From positions 1-64,000 of the forward strand of contig QHVM01000081.1 in assembly GCA_003223555.1 (NCBI GenBank): a stretch of DNA of 64,000 nucleotides. The letters are read 5' to 3'. Shown piece after piece: positions 28,535 to 38,330 of this stretch. The translations under genes and the position numbers were made by a program. Every line of letters begins with the position of its first letter. Positions within the stretch are counted from its first letter, which is position 1. The notes under the pieces were generated by a model. It did no database searches. It saw nothing but the letters and a program-made list of their open reading frames with translations, and had not been told where the DNA came from. Source of the stretch: Acidobacteriota bacterium. GTDB taxonomy: Bacteria > Acidobacteriota > Vicinamibacteria > Fen-336.

Positions 28535-29653
28535 ATGTGGCTGGCCTGGCGCAACCTCAATCACGACCGCTTCCGCTTCCTGGTCACCATCGTAGGCATC
28601 GCCTTCGCCGTGTTCCTGATGATCTTCCAGGGCAGCCTGCTGGTCGGCTTCCTCCGCGCCTCCTCCAAGAGCATCGACGTGACCGACGCGGACCTGTGGA
28701 TCGCCGGCCGGGGCGTCGAGTCCTTCGAGTTCGCCGCGCCCCTTCCCGAGAGGTTCTACGACATCGCGGTCGGGGTCGAGGGCGTCGAGGCCGTCTATCG
28801 CATGACGCTGGGCTTCGCGTTCTGGCAGAAGCCCTCGGGGATGCGGCAGTCGGTGCTCCTCATCGGGGCCGAGCCGGGCACCGGGAGCCAGTTCCCGATC
28901 CCCTATGTCGACGCCGGCCAGACCAGCGTGGCCTCGGAGGCCGTGCTCGTGGATCGGAGCAACGCACGGACCCTGGGCGTCGACGTGGTTCCCGCCGGCA
29001 CGGAGATCAGCGCGCGCCGGGCTCAGGTGGTGGAGGTGATCGACGGATTCGGCACGTTCTTCGGCACGCCCTACGTCTTCACCGGTTACGCGGACGCCGT
29101 CCGTTACCTGCGGTGGCCGGGGGACGCGATCGTGTTCCTCATCGTGCGCGTGCAGCCCGGACATGACCCGCAGGAGGTCAAGCGCGCGCTCCAACGCAAG
29201 CTCCCGGAAGTCGACGTCTGGACCCGGGACGAGTTCTCGCGGCGGGCCCGGGCCTTCTGGGTCCGGAAGACGGGGGCGGGGGGAGCGATCCTGCTGGTGG
29301 CCCTGCTGGGCTTCCTGGTCGGACTCGTGATCGTGTCGCAGAACATCTATGCCACCACCATGGAGAACCTGGAGGAGTTCGCCACCCTCAAGGCCATCGG
29401 CGCCCGGCGCTGGTACATCCAGAAGGTGGTGCTCACCCAGGCCCTGGCCTGCGGGATCGTGGGCTCGTTCGTCGGGCTCCTGGCCCTGCTCCCCTTGATG
29501 GAGCCCATCCGCAACACGATCTCCTGGATCGACATGCCCTGGTGGCTGCCGTTCGGCATGATCTTCGTGGGCCTCCTGATGTGCGTCCTGGCCTCGGTGG
29601 CCTCGATCAAGAAGGCGCTGGCCGTGGAGCCGGCGAGGGTCTTCCGTGCCTGA
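28535..29653 (+). CDS. ABC transporter permease, FtsX/DevC-type
   Basis: MWLAWRNLNHDRFRFLVTIVGIAFAVFLM...ENLEEFATLKAIGARRWYI. Confidence 0.85.
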   Translation: MWLAWRNLNHDRFRFLVTIVGIAFAVFLMIFQGSLLVGFLRASSKSIDVTDADLWIAGRGVESFEFAAPLPERFYDIAVGVEGVEAVYRMTLGFAFWQKPSGMRQSVLLIGAEPGTGSQFPIPYVDAGQTSVASEAVLVDRSNARTLGVDVVPAGTEISARRAQVVEVIDGFGTFFGTPYVFTGYADAVRYLRWPGDAIVFLIVRVQPGHDPQEVKRALQRKLPEVDVWTRDEFSRRARAFWVRKTGAGGAILLVALLGFLVGLVIVSQNIYATTMENLEEFATLKAIGARRWYIQKVVLTQALACGIVGSFVGLLALLPLMEPIRNTISWIDMPWWLPFGMIFVGLLMCVLASVASIKKALAVEPARVFRA

Positions 29654-30338
29654 GGCGGCGCTCATGGCCGAGGAGATCAGCATCACCTACGGCTCGGGCC
29701 ACGCCGCCACGCCGGCCCTCCGGGACGTCTCGCTGAACTTCTTCCCCGGCCGCCTCGTCCTGGTCATGGGCCCGTCCGGCAGCGGCAAGACCACCTTGCT
29801 CTCGGTCCTGGGTTGCATGCTCCTCCCCGACCAGGGGGACGTGCATGTCCGGGGGCAGTCGGTGAGGGGGCTCTCCGAGAGCCAGCGCGTGGACTTGCGG
29901 CGGCACAGCATCGGATACGTCTTTCAAGCCTTCCGGCTCTTCCGCTCGCTCACCGCTCTCGAGAACCTCGTGCTGGCCCTCGACGTCGCCGGCCGGGCCA
30001 AGGACGGGGCGAAGGCCAAGGCGGAGCAGGCGCTCGCCGCGGTGGGCCTGTCCGACAAGTGGCGGCTCAAGCCCGGCGAGCTCAGCGGTGGAGAGAAGCA
30101 GCGGGTGGCCATCGCGCGGGCCCTCATCAACGATCCCCCCATCGTGCTGGCCGACGAGCCGACCGCCTCCCTCGACTGGCGCTCGGGCGAAGGAATTGCC
30201 GCCATGCTCTTGAGGATCGCCAAGGAGCATGGCAAGCTCGTCGTCGTCGTGACCCACGACCCGCGCATGACGCCGTTCGGCCAGCGCATCGTCAAGATGG
30301 AGGACGGCCGCGTCGTCGAGGACGCGGAGCAGGGCTGA
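29646..30338 (+). CDS. ABC transporter ATP-binding protein (DevA/LolD-type)
   Basis: Walker A GPSGSGKTT, signature LSGGEKQRVAIARAL, Walker B IVLADEPTASLD. Confidence 0.95.
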   Translation: MPEAALMAEEISITYGSGHAATPALRDVSLNFFPGRLVLVMGPSGSGKTTLLSVLGCMLLPDQGDVHVRGQSVRGLSESQRVDLRRHSIGYVFQAFRLFRSLTALENLVLALDVAGRAKDGAKAKAEQALAAVGLSDKWRLKPGELSGGEKQRVAIARALINDPPIVLADEPTASLDWRSGEGIAAMLLRIAKEHGKLVVVVTHDPRMTPFGQRIVKMEDGRVVEDAEQG

Positions 30339-31468
30339 TGCACGTCCCGCTGTCACTCCGACGTCCGTGGCCGATGGCGGGGACCCCCCGCCGGCGGGCC
30401 GTCCTGATCCTGACGGTGGCGGTGGTGGCCATCTGGGCGGTCTGGGCCGGTCGCGGCGCCGCGCCGGACCCGAAGGGGGGCGCCTCCGCGGCCGCCGGTC
30501 ACGACCGGCCGGCCGCCGGCGAGGTGGCCCTGTCCTGTACCGGGCGCGTCGAGGGCGCGAGCGAGACCACGGAGGTGGGGGCCGGTGTGGACGGCGTCGT
30601 GGCGGAGCTGAAGGTGCGGGAGGGAGACCACGTGAAGGCGGGGGACGTGGTGGCGGTGATCGACCGTCGGGAGCTCAAGGCGGAGCTGAGCGCCGCCCAG
30701 GCCGCGGCCGACTCCGCCCGGCAGGCCCGGATCCGGATCCTTCGCGGGAGCCGGCAGGAGGACCGTGAACGAGCGGACGCGGAGGTGGCCGCCGCGGAAG
30801 CGGTCGTCGCGCAGGCCGAGCTCCAACAGCGGCGCGCGGCCCGCCTGTTCGAGCAGGGGATCCTCTCCGAGGCGGAGAGAGACGACGTGCGGCGGAACCT
30901 GGACGTGTCCCAGGCCCGGTTGAAGGCCGCGCGCAAGGCGGCGGAGCTGGTGAAGGCTCCTCCCCTTCCGGAGGAAGCGGCCAAGGCGGAAGCGGACGTC
31001 CGGGCGGCGCAGCAGAGGGTTCATGCCGCCATGCAGACGCTGGAGAAGTGCCTGGTGCGCGCCCCCATGAGTGGAACCGTGCTGCGGACGATCCTCAAGC
31101 CCGGGGAGAGCTTCAGCACTCTGGTGCCGCGGCCGATCCTGAGCATCGCCGATACGTCCCGCCTGCGCGTGCGGGCGGAAGTGGACGAGCGCGACGTGAG
31201 CCGGGTCTTCCCCGGCCAGCGGGTGCTGGTGCGCGGCGAGGGATGGGAAGGCCCCGGGGTGCCTGGGCGGGTCGAGCGCCTCGGGGCGCAGATGGGACGC
31301 AAGACGGTGAAGACGGGCGACCCGGCCGAGAAGAGCGACCGCGACGTGCTGGAGGTGCTGGTGGACCTCGACCGCGAGGAGCCCGCCCTGGTGCTGGGCC
31401 TGAGGGTCACGGCGCTTTTCCTGAAGGGCAAGGGAGGGGCGCCCTCTCCGGCCGGCGTGGCCCCTTAG
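30338..31468 (+). CDS. HlyD/RND-type periplasmic adaptor (DevB-like)
   Basis: VVAELKVREGDHVKAGDVVAVIDRREL...VRAPMSGTVLRTILKPGES. Confidence 0.88.
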   Translation: MHVPLSLRRPWPMAGTPRRRAVLILTVAVVAIWAVWAGRGAAPDPKGGASAAAGHDRPAAGEVALSCTGRVEGASETTEVGAGVDGVVAELKVREGDHVKAGDVVAVIDRRELKAELSAAQAAADSARQARIRILRGSRQEDRERADAEVAAAEAVVAQAELQQRRAARLFEQGILSEAERDDVRRNLDVSQARLKAARKAAELVKAPPLPEEAAKAEADVRAAQQRVHAAMQTLEKCLVRAPMSGTVLRTILKPGESFSTLVPRPILSIADTSRLRVRAEVDERDVSRVFPGQRVLVRGEGWEGPGVPGRVERLGAQMGRKTVKTGDPAEKSDRDVLEVLVDLDREEPALVLGLRVTALFLKGKGGAPSPAGVAP

Positions 31469-31527
31469 GAAGCGCTCCTCCTCCTGCCCGGCCGACCGGG
31501 ATCGCAAGAGCCCCGCGCCTGAGTTCC

Positions 31528-33274
31528 ATGGACCTGCAACGACCGCTCGAGGCGGCGCTCGACGCAGCGGTCGCGGCGGGCGAGATCCTGCGGCGCGACT
31601 TCCATCGCCCGGGCGGGGCCCGGGGCGCCGGCGACAAGGCGGAGGCCGACCTCGAGGCCGAGCGGCTCATCCGCTCGCGCCTGGGCGAGGCCTTCCCCGG
31701 CTGGAGCTATCTCGGGGAAGAGACCGGACGGGCGGCCGGGCGGCCGGGGGCGCCGCTCTGGCTCGTCGACCCCAACGACGGCACGCGCGACTACCTGGCC
31801 GGCCGGCGCGGGAGCGCGGTGTCGATCGGGCTCCTGGCCGAGGGCCACCCGGCGCTGGGGGTCGTGTTCGCCTTCGCCTACCCGGACGACGAGGGCGACC
31901 TGTTCGCGTGGGCGGAAGGCTGCGGAGCGCTCCGCCGCAACGGGAGGGCGCTGAGCGCGCGCCTGCCCGAAGCGCTGGGCGCCGGCGACGTGGTCCTCCT
32001 CTCCAGCACGGCCGACCGCGATCCCGCGACCAACCTGCGCTGCACCGAGCCGGCGCGCTACCGGAGCGTGCCCAGCATCGCCCACCGGCTGGCCCTGGTG
32101 GCGGCCGGCGAGGCGGCGGCCGCGGTGTCGATCTTCGCCCCCGGCGCATGGGACTACGCGGCCGGCCATGCCCTGCTGCGCGGCGCGGGGGCGGTGATCG
32201 TCGACGAGTCGGGCGCCGAGGTCGACTACGGTCCGGACGGGGCCAGCCAGACCCTGCGCGCCTTCGCGGGATCGCCCGGTGTCGTGGGCCGGCTCGTGCC
32301 GCGGCCGTGGCCGGAGGTCTACTCCGGCCCGTGGCGCGGCGAGCGCACGGCATCGCTGGCGAGGGGCCGGGCGGTGGGCGACGCCGCCCTGCTGGCGCGC
32401 GCGCAGGGCTGCCTGCTCGGCCAGGTCGCGGGCGACAACCTCGGCGCGCTCGTCGAGTTCTGCTCCGCCGCCGACGTGGCCGCGCGTTACCCCGACGGGC
32501 CACGCCGGCTGGTGGACGGTGGGCACTGGGGGATCCTGGCCGGCCAGCCCACCGACGATTCGGAGATGGCGCTCACGCTCGCGCGCGCCGTCGTCGGCGC
32601 CGGCGGCTACGACGAGGCCGGCGTGCTCGAGGCCTATCGCGCGTGGTATCGGACGGGGCCGTTCGACGTGGGCGACACCACGCGCGCCGCGCTCGTCGGC
32701 TACCTGGTGGCCGACAGCCAGGCCAACGGCTCCCTGATGCGGGCCAGCCCGCTGGCGGTCCTCGCCCACTCCCTGCGGACCGGCGAGGCGGCGGAGCTGG
32801 GCCGGCGTGACAGCGGCCTCACCCATCCCCATCCCGTCGGTCGCCCGCGGCGGCGAGCCCGAGGCGGCCTACGAAGCGGCGCTCGGCTGGGCGAAGTCGG
32901 CCGCCGAACCGGCGGTCACGGACGCGCTGGTGCGCGCCGCGGCCGAGCCGCCGCGGTGCGACGAGGGCCACACCGGCTGGGTGCTGGTCGCGCTGCAGAA
33001 CGCCTTCCACGAGCTGCTCCATGCCCCGAGCCCGGAGGCGGGAGTGGTCGCCACCGTGCGCCGGGGGGGCGACACCGACACCAACGCCGCGGTCGCGGGG
33101 GCACTCCTGGGCGCGGTCCACGGCCGGAGCGCCGTCCCCGTGCAGTGGCGGAACATGATCCTGAGCTGCCGGCCCCACCCGCTCCGGGCCCGCCATCCGC
33201 GGCCGCTCTCGTGCTGGCCGGTCGACGCGATGGAGCTGGCCGAGGGGCTGCTCGTCACCGGCCGCCATGACTGA
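31528..33274 (+). pseudogene. inositol monophosphatase-like domain fused to ADP-ribosylglycohydrolase-like domain, interrupted by a frameshift near 32836-32860
   Basis: Frame 1 MDLQRPLEAALDAAVAAGEILRRDFHRPGG...WLVDPNDGTRDYL... continues into GCLLGQVAGDNLGALVEF...PTDDSEMALTLA...NGSLMRASPLAVLAHSL...DSGLTHPHPV. Homology resumes in the next frame at EPEAAYEAALGWA...GWVLVALQNAFHELLHA...VRRGGDTDTNAAVAGALLGAVHG. Confidence 0.75.
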
Positions 33275-35942
33275 CCCCGAGACGGTCCGGTTGGACGAGG
33301 ACGCCCGGCGCATCCGCAACTGGAAGCGTTGGGGGCCGTATCTCTCGGAGCGGCAGTGGGGCACGGTGCGGGAGGACTACTCGGCCGACGGCGCCTGCTG
33401 GACGTACTTCCCCCACGACCATGCCCGCAGCCGGGCCTACCGCTGGGGCGAGGACGGCCTGCTCGGCATCTGCGACCGCGAGGCGCGGCTGTGCTTCGCG
33501 CTTGCCCTGTGGAACGGCCGGGACCCGATCCTGAAGGAGCGCCTCTTCGGGCTCACCAACCCGGAGGGCAACCACGGGGAGGACGTCAAGGAGCAGTACT
33601 TCTACCTCGATTCGACCCCCACCCACTCCTACATGAAGGCGCTCTACAAGTACCCGCGCGCGGAGTTCCCCTACGCGCGGCTCGTCGAGGAGAACCGGCG
33701 GCGCGGGCTCGAGGAGGGCGAGTTCGAACTGGTCGACACGGGGGCCTTCGACGCCGAGGGGTACTTCGACGTCATCGTCGAGTACGCCAAGGCGTCGCCC
33801 GACGACCTCCTCGTCCGCATCGCGGTGACGAACGCCTCGCCCGAGGAGTCCCGGCTGGAGGTCCTGCCGACGCTCTGGTTCCGCAACACCTGGTCCTGGG
33901 GTCGGTCGGGAGAGGGATATTGGCCTCGCCCGCGGCTCTCGCTCGAGTCGGAGGGCCGCGTGCTGGCCGAGCACCCCTCGCTGGAGCCCTTCCACCTGCT
34001 CGCCGGACCGGCCTCCGGCGGCGAGTCACCGTCGCTCGTCTTCACCGACAACGAGACCAACGCCGCCCGCCTGTTCGGCAGCGCCAACGCGTCGCCCTAC
34101 GTGAAGGATGCCTTCCACGAGCTGGTAGTCCGCGGCCGGGAGGAGGCGGTGAACCCCGCGGCCGTCGGCACGAAGGTGGCGGCCCGTTACCGGCTCGCGC
34201 TCGCCCCGGGCGCCGAGTCGGTCCTGCGGCTGCGGCTGCAGGCCGCGGGCGAGGCGCCGGCGAGAGAGCCGCTGGGGACGGGCTTCGAGGAGCTGTTCGC
34301 AGCCCGGCGGCGGGAGGCCGACGAGTTCTACGCCGCGCGGCTGGCGGCCGGAACCACCACCGAGGAAGCCCGGGTCATCCGCCAGGCCCGGGCCGGGCTC
34401 CTGTGGTCCCGCCAGTTCTATCACTACGTCGTCAAGCCGTGGCTGGAGGGCGACCCGGCCCAGCCTCCGCCCCCCGCCGAGCGCCTCCACGGCCGCAACG
34501 CGCAGTGGACGCACGTCTACAACCGCGACGTCCTCTCCGTGCCCGACAAGTGGGAGTACCCGTGGTACGCGGCCTGGGACCTTGCGTTCCACATGATCCC
34601 GTTTGCGGAGATCGACCCCGGCTTCGCCAAGCGGCAGCTCATCCTGTTCCTGCGGGAGTGGTACATGCACGCCAACGGCCATCTCCCTGCCTACGAGTTC
34701 GCCTTCTCCGACGTCAACCCGCCCGTCCACGCCTGGGCCTGCTGGCGCGTCTACAAGATGACCGGACCCCGGGGAGGGCGTGACCGCCTGTTCCTGGCCC
34801 GCGTCTTCCAGAAGCTGATGATCAACTTCACCTGGTGGGTGAACCGGAAGGACCGGGAGGGCAACAACCTCTTCGCGGGGGGCTTCCTCGGGCTCGACAA
34901 CATCGGCGTCTTCGACCGCTCGCGGCCGCTGCCCACCGGCGGCGACCTCGAGCAGGCCGACGGCACGGCGTGGATGGCGTTCTTCTGCTCGACGATGCTG
35001 TCCATGGCCCTGGAGCTGGCCCGGGAGGACCCCGCCTACGAGGACGTGGCCAGCAAGTTCTTCGAGCACTTCGTGGCCATCGCCGACGCCATCAACACCG
35101 TGGGCGGCAGCGGGCTGTGGGACGAGGCGGACGGCTTCTACTACGACCAGCTCCACGTCGACGGGGTCCGCTTCCCCCTCAAGGTGCGCTCGCTGGTGGG
35201 GGCGGTGCCGCTCTTCGCCGCCGAGGTGCTCGAGAGGTCCGCGCTCGACCGCCTGCCTGGCTTCCGCAAGCGGCTGGAGTGGTTCCTCGAGAACCGCCAG
35301 GACCTCTGCGAGTGCATCTCCCACGCCGAGATGATGGGGCGCAAGCCCCACGGCCACTTCCTCATCGCCATCCCCACCCGGCAGCGGCTGGAGCGGGTGC
35401 TGCGCTACCTGCTCTCCGAGGACGAGTTCCTCTCGCGGTGGGGGATCCGGTCGCTCTCGAAGTTCCACGAGCGCCATCCCTACGCGCTGCCGGGAGGGGA
35501 CGACGAGCACCGTGTCGCCTACGCGCCCGGCGAGGCCACCTCGGGCATCTTCGGCGGCAACTCCAACTGGCGGGGCCCGGTGTGGCTGCCCATGAACTAC
35601 CTGATCGTCGAGTCGCTGGAGCGTTACCACCACTATTACCGCGACGAGCTGAAGGTCGAATGCCCCACGGGATCGGGCCGCCTCCTGACGCTCAAGGAGG
35701 TGGCCCACGAGATCGCGGCCCGGGTCGCGCGCCTCTTCGTTCCCGACGGCGAGGGACGCCGGCCCTGCCACGGCGACGACCCCCGGTGGGCGCGCGATCC
35801 GCGCTGGCGCGATCTCGTCCTCTTCCACGAGTACTTCCACGCCGAGACCGGCCGGGGCCTCGGGGCCAGCCACCAGACGGGATGGACCTCGCTCGCCGCG
35901 CGCTTCGTGGAGGACCTGGTCCGCTCGCGGCTACGTCTTTGA
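33267..35942 (+). CDS. GH63-type glucosidase / MGH1-like glycoside hydrolase
   Basis: [55 protein letters not shown]. Confidence 0.88.
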   Translation: MTDPETVRLDEDARRIRNWKRWGPYLSERQWGTVREDYSADGACWTYFPHDHARSRAYRWGEDGLLGICDREARLCFALALWNGRDPILKERLFGLTNPEGNHGEDVKEQYFYLDSTPTHSYMKALYKYPRAEFPYARLVEENRRRGLEEGEFELVDTGAFDAEGYFDVIVEYAKASPDDLLVRIAVTNASPEESRLEVLPTLWFRNTWSWGRSGEGYWPRPRLSLESEGRVLAEHPSLEPFHLLAGPASGGESPSLVFTDNETNAARLFGSANASPYVKDAFHELVVRGREEAVNPAAVGTKVAARYRLALAPGAESVLRLRLQAAGEAPAREPLGTGFEELFAARRREADEFYAARLAAGTTTEEARVIRQARAGLLWSRQFYHYVVKPWLEGDPAQPPPPAERLHGRNAQWTHVYNRDVLSVPDKWEYPWYAAWDLAFHMIPFAEIDPGFAKRQLILFLREWYMHANGHLPAYEFAFSDVNPPVHAWACWRVYKMTGPRGGRDRLFLARVFQKLMINFTWWVNRKDREGNNLFAGGFLGLDNIGVFDRSRPLPTGGDLEQADGTAWMAFFCSTMLSMALELAREDPAYEDVASKFFEHFVAIADAINTVGGSGLWDEADGFYYDQLHVDGVRFPLKVRSLVGAVPLFAAEVLERSALDRLPGFRKRLEWFLENRQDLCECISHAEMMGRKPHGHFLIAIPTRQRLERVLRYLLSEDEFLSRWGIRSLSKFHERHPYALPGGDDEHRVAYAPGEATSGIFGGNSNWRGPVWLPMNYLIVESLERYHHYYRDELKVECPTGSGRLLTLKEVAHEIAARVARLFVPDGEGRRPCHGDDPRWARDPRWRDLVLFHEYFHAETGRGLGASHQTGWTSLAARFVEDLVRSRLRL

Positions 35943-36076
35943 GCTGGGGGGCGCTAGCGGCGCGCCCCCCAGACCCCCCGCTCGCTTTTTCCGCGGCGGC
36001 GAAGTGAATTCGCCGCCGCTTATCAAGCGGGTCCGCTTCGCGGCCCCGGGGCGAGTGAATCGCGCTCCGCTCGCAG
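35940..36076. repeat. divergent copy of the 14.8-15.2 kb structured repeat, with three hairpins
   Basis: CTGGGGGGCGC-TAGCGGC-GCGCCCCCCAG (35944-35972); GCGGCGGCGAA-GTGAA-TTCGCCGCCGC (35993-36019); GCGA-GTGAA-TCGC (36051-36063). Confidence 0.9.
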
Positions 36077-36137
36077 CTTTTGCCACTTCCCCTTACTTTC
36101 TGACGCCCGCGCTCGGGGAAACCGTGCGCCTCCGGAT

Positions 36138-37025
36138 TCACCAGACAGGCGGCCTGGCGAAGCCCTCCTCGCCCCGCTCGCGCTCCTGCAGACGGTCGTG
36201 GGGCCACCAGGGCCGCGGCGGGATGCCGAGCGCGCGCAGCGCGGGCGCGTACTCGTAGCGGAGCGTGATGCGCTCGGCCGGCGCGGCCTCGGGATCGAAG
36301 GAGACGACGCGGACCGGATCGTCGGCCCGAGGGCCCCAGCCGGTGCCGGGATAGCCCGGGGCGGCGGTGGGTGGATGGGGCGCGCTCTTCAAGGCGGGGG
36401 GCGACGCCGCGGAGGGGTCGGGATCCTCGGCGCGCCCTTCCGTGGGCTCCGAATCGCGATCGCCCTCGCCGCGCGGCTCGCGCTCGTAGGGCCGGTACGG
36501 ACCATAGGGCCAGTAGGGACGCGCCACCGGCCGGCGCTCCCGGTAGACCTCGACCTCGATCCAGCCGAGCCGCCCGCCGGCCTTGCCCGAGCGGGCCGCG
36601 TAGGAGCGCTCCTCGTCCACGAAGGTGAACTGCCGGACCTCCTCGAGCGACGTGCGCCATCCCCGCACCACCGTCTCGTCCCAGGGATACAGCACGTACA
36701 TGCGCCCGCCCGGCCCGGCGGGCGCGCGCTCGCCGCTGATGGCGTTGAGGCCGTCGACGGTCAGGAGCACGCCCAGCCGCTCGCCCGTCCGGTTGGCGAT
36801 GCGGAGCGCGTAGCGAGCGCCTCGCCACGCCTCGAGGTAGTAGCGGCCGGATCCGTCGGGCGCCGGGTAGAGCGGCGTCGGGCGGCCGTCGACCTCGAGC
36901 GAGACCGAGACGAGCGAGCCGACCCGACCCCCGGCGTCGTAGCCGCCGTGGGCCGACGCCGACCGAGCGGCACCAAGGGCGCCCATCGCCAGCCAGGCCG
37001 CGGCAAGCCGGACACGCATGGGCAT
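36138..37025 (-). CDS. hypothetical secreted protein
   Basis: Signal peptide; VSLEVDGRPTPLYPAPDGSGRYYLEAWRGARYALRIANRTGERLGVLLTVDGLNAISG. Confidence 0.65.
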   Translation of the reverse strand: MPMRVRLAAAWLAMGALGAARSASAHGGYDAGGRVGSLVSVSLEVDGRPTPLYPAPDGSGRYYLEAWRGARYALRIANRTGERLGVLLTVDGLNAISGERAPAGPGGRMYVLYPWDETVVRGWRTSLEEVRQFTFVDEERSYAARSGKAGGRLGWIEVEVYRERRPVARPYWPYGPYRPYEREPRGEGDRDSEPTEGRAEDPDPSAASPPALKSAPHPPTAAPGYPGTGWGPRADDPVRVVSFDPEAAPAERITLRYEYAPALRALGIPPRPWWPHDRLQERERGEEGFARPPVW

Positions 37026-37096
37026 ACCTCCCGGGCGCGGCCGCTCGTCCCATCGAGCGACCGGCCCCGACAGGCCCTACACGTCCCGGGAGGGGC

Positions 37097-37729
37097 TTAT
37101 TCCCGTTCCTGCTCGCCGGAGGCCGGGGGGCTCGCGGGCGGCCTCTTGGCGGCCTCGACGTTGATCGAGACGAGGACGTCGTCGCCGAGCATCGTGCCGC
37201 CCGTGTCCAGGACGCGGTTCCACACGATGCCGAAGTCCTTGCGGTTGAGGGTGACCGCCGTCTCGAAGCCGGCCCGGTCGCCCATCCGGCCGGTGCTCAC
37301 GAAGCCGAGGAAGGTCACCGGCAGGGTGACCTCCTTGCTGACGCCGTGCATGGTGAGCGTGCCGGTGACGTCGTAGCGGTCGCCGCCGCGGGGCGTGATC
37401 CGGCGGCTCTTGAACGTGATCTCCGGATACTTCTCCACCTCGAAGAAGTTCGCGCTCCGGAGGTCCTTGTCCCGGTTCTCGTTGCCGGTATCGATGCTGG
37501 CGGCCTTGATCGTCAGCTCCACGCTCGAGGCGTCGGGTTTGGCGCGGTCGGCGACGATCGTCCCCTCGTAGTCCGTGAAGCGTCCCCGGACCTTGCTCAC
37601 GAAGTGGCGGATCTGGAAGCCCACGTCGGAGTGGACCTTGTCGACGGCATAGACGTCGGCCGCCGGGGCGGGGGCCGGCGCCAGCACGGCGGCGGCGAGG
37701 ATCGCGAACGACAGTCGGCTCGTCTTCAT
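37097..37729 (-). CDS. YceI family periplasmic protein
   Basis: YAVDKVHSDVGFQIRHFVSKVRGRFTDYEGTI...VTGTLTMHGVSKEVTLPV. Confidence 0.93.
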   Translation of the reverse strand: MKTSRLSFAILAAAVLAPAPAPAADVYAVDKVHSDVGFQIRHFVSKVRGRFTDYEGTIVADRAKPDASSVELTIKAASIDTGNENRDKDLRSANFFEVEKYPEITFKSRRITPRGGDRYDVTGTLTMHGVSKEVTLPVTFLGFVSTGRMGDRAGFETAVTLNRKDFGIVWNRVLDTGGTMLGDDVLVSINVEAAKRPPASPPASGEQERE

Positions 37730-37732
37730 CGG

Positions 37733-38218
37733 TCATTCTCCTTTGTTCGAGGCCGGCGCGGCCCGGATGCGGTCGAGCAGCGCGATGAGGCGCCGCAGCT
37801 CGCGGCGAGACAGCATGCCCAGGGCCGACTCGTCGGCCTGCTGGAGCCCGGCGTCCAGCCCGGCCAGCAGCCGGAGGCCGGCCGGGGTGATGCGGCACAT
37901 CACCTGGCGCCGGTCTTCCGCCCGCCGCTGCCGGCGCACCAGCGCCTTGGCCTGCAGGCGCTCCAGCAGCCGGGTGATCCCGGGCGCGTGCTCGACCATG
38001 CGGGTGGCGATCTCCAGGGTGGGCAGGCCCCGCGGCCGCGCGCCGCGCAGGATGCGCAGGACGTTGTACTGCTGGAGGGTCACCCCGCGCGGCTCCACCA
38101 CCCCGGCCAGCGCCCGCCGCACGCGGTCGGTCGTGCGCAGCAGGCCGACCACCGCCTCCTGGGTGGGGGAGCGGAACGGCTTGCGCTGGCGGATCTCGCG
38201 CTGGAGCGCGCTGGGCAC
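37733..38218 (-). CDS. MarR family transcriptional regulator
   Basis: LQQYNVLRILRGA...TLEIATRMVEHAPGITRLLERLQAKALVRRQRRAEDRRQVMCRITPAGLRLL. Confidence 0.92.
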   Translation of the reverse strand: MPSALQREIRQRKPFRSPTQEAVVGLLRTTDRVRRALAGVVEPRGVTLQQYNVLRILRGARPRGLPTLEIATRMVEHAPGITRLLERLQAKALVRRQRRAEDRRQVMCRITPAGLRLLAGLDAGLQQADESALGMLSRRELRRLIALLDRIRAAPASNKGE

Positions 38219-38224
38219 GGCCGG

Positions 38225-38253
38225 CTACGGTACGCAGGAATAGTTGACGGGTC
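38225..38253 (-). promoter_or_regulatory. promoter with overlapping palindromic operator for marR-yceI
   Basis: Minus strand TTGACC, 17-nt spacer, TACCGT. The -35 lies inside perfect inverted repeat TTGAC-GG-GTCAA (38242-38253). Confidence 0.55.
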
Positions 38254-38284
38254 AAGTAAAAAGTTCGCGGGCGGGCGGGGAAGG

Positions 38285-38314
38285 TTGACAGCGCCTGCGC
38301 GGGCGGGCTAGGAT
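38285..38314 (+). promoter_or_regulatory. sigma70-type promoter for the APC permease
   Basis: TTGACA (38285-38290), 18-nt spacer, TAGGAT (38309-38314), ATG at 38331. Confidence 0.55.
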
Positions 38315-38330
38315 CCGCGCCGCCCACATC

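Noticed and set aside
32836-32860. Programmed ribosomal frameshift in the ADP-ribosylglycohydrolase fusion
   Set aside because: No canonical slippery heptamer or clear stimulator seen; an indel is the simpler explanation.
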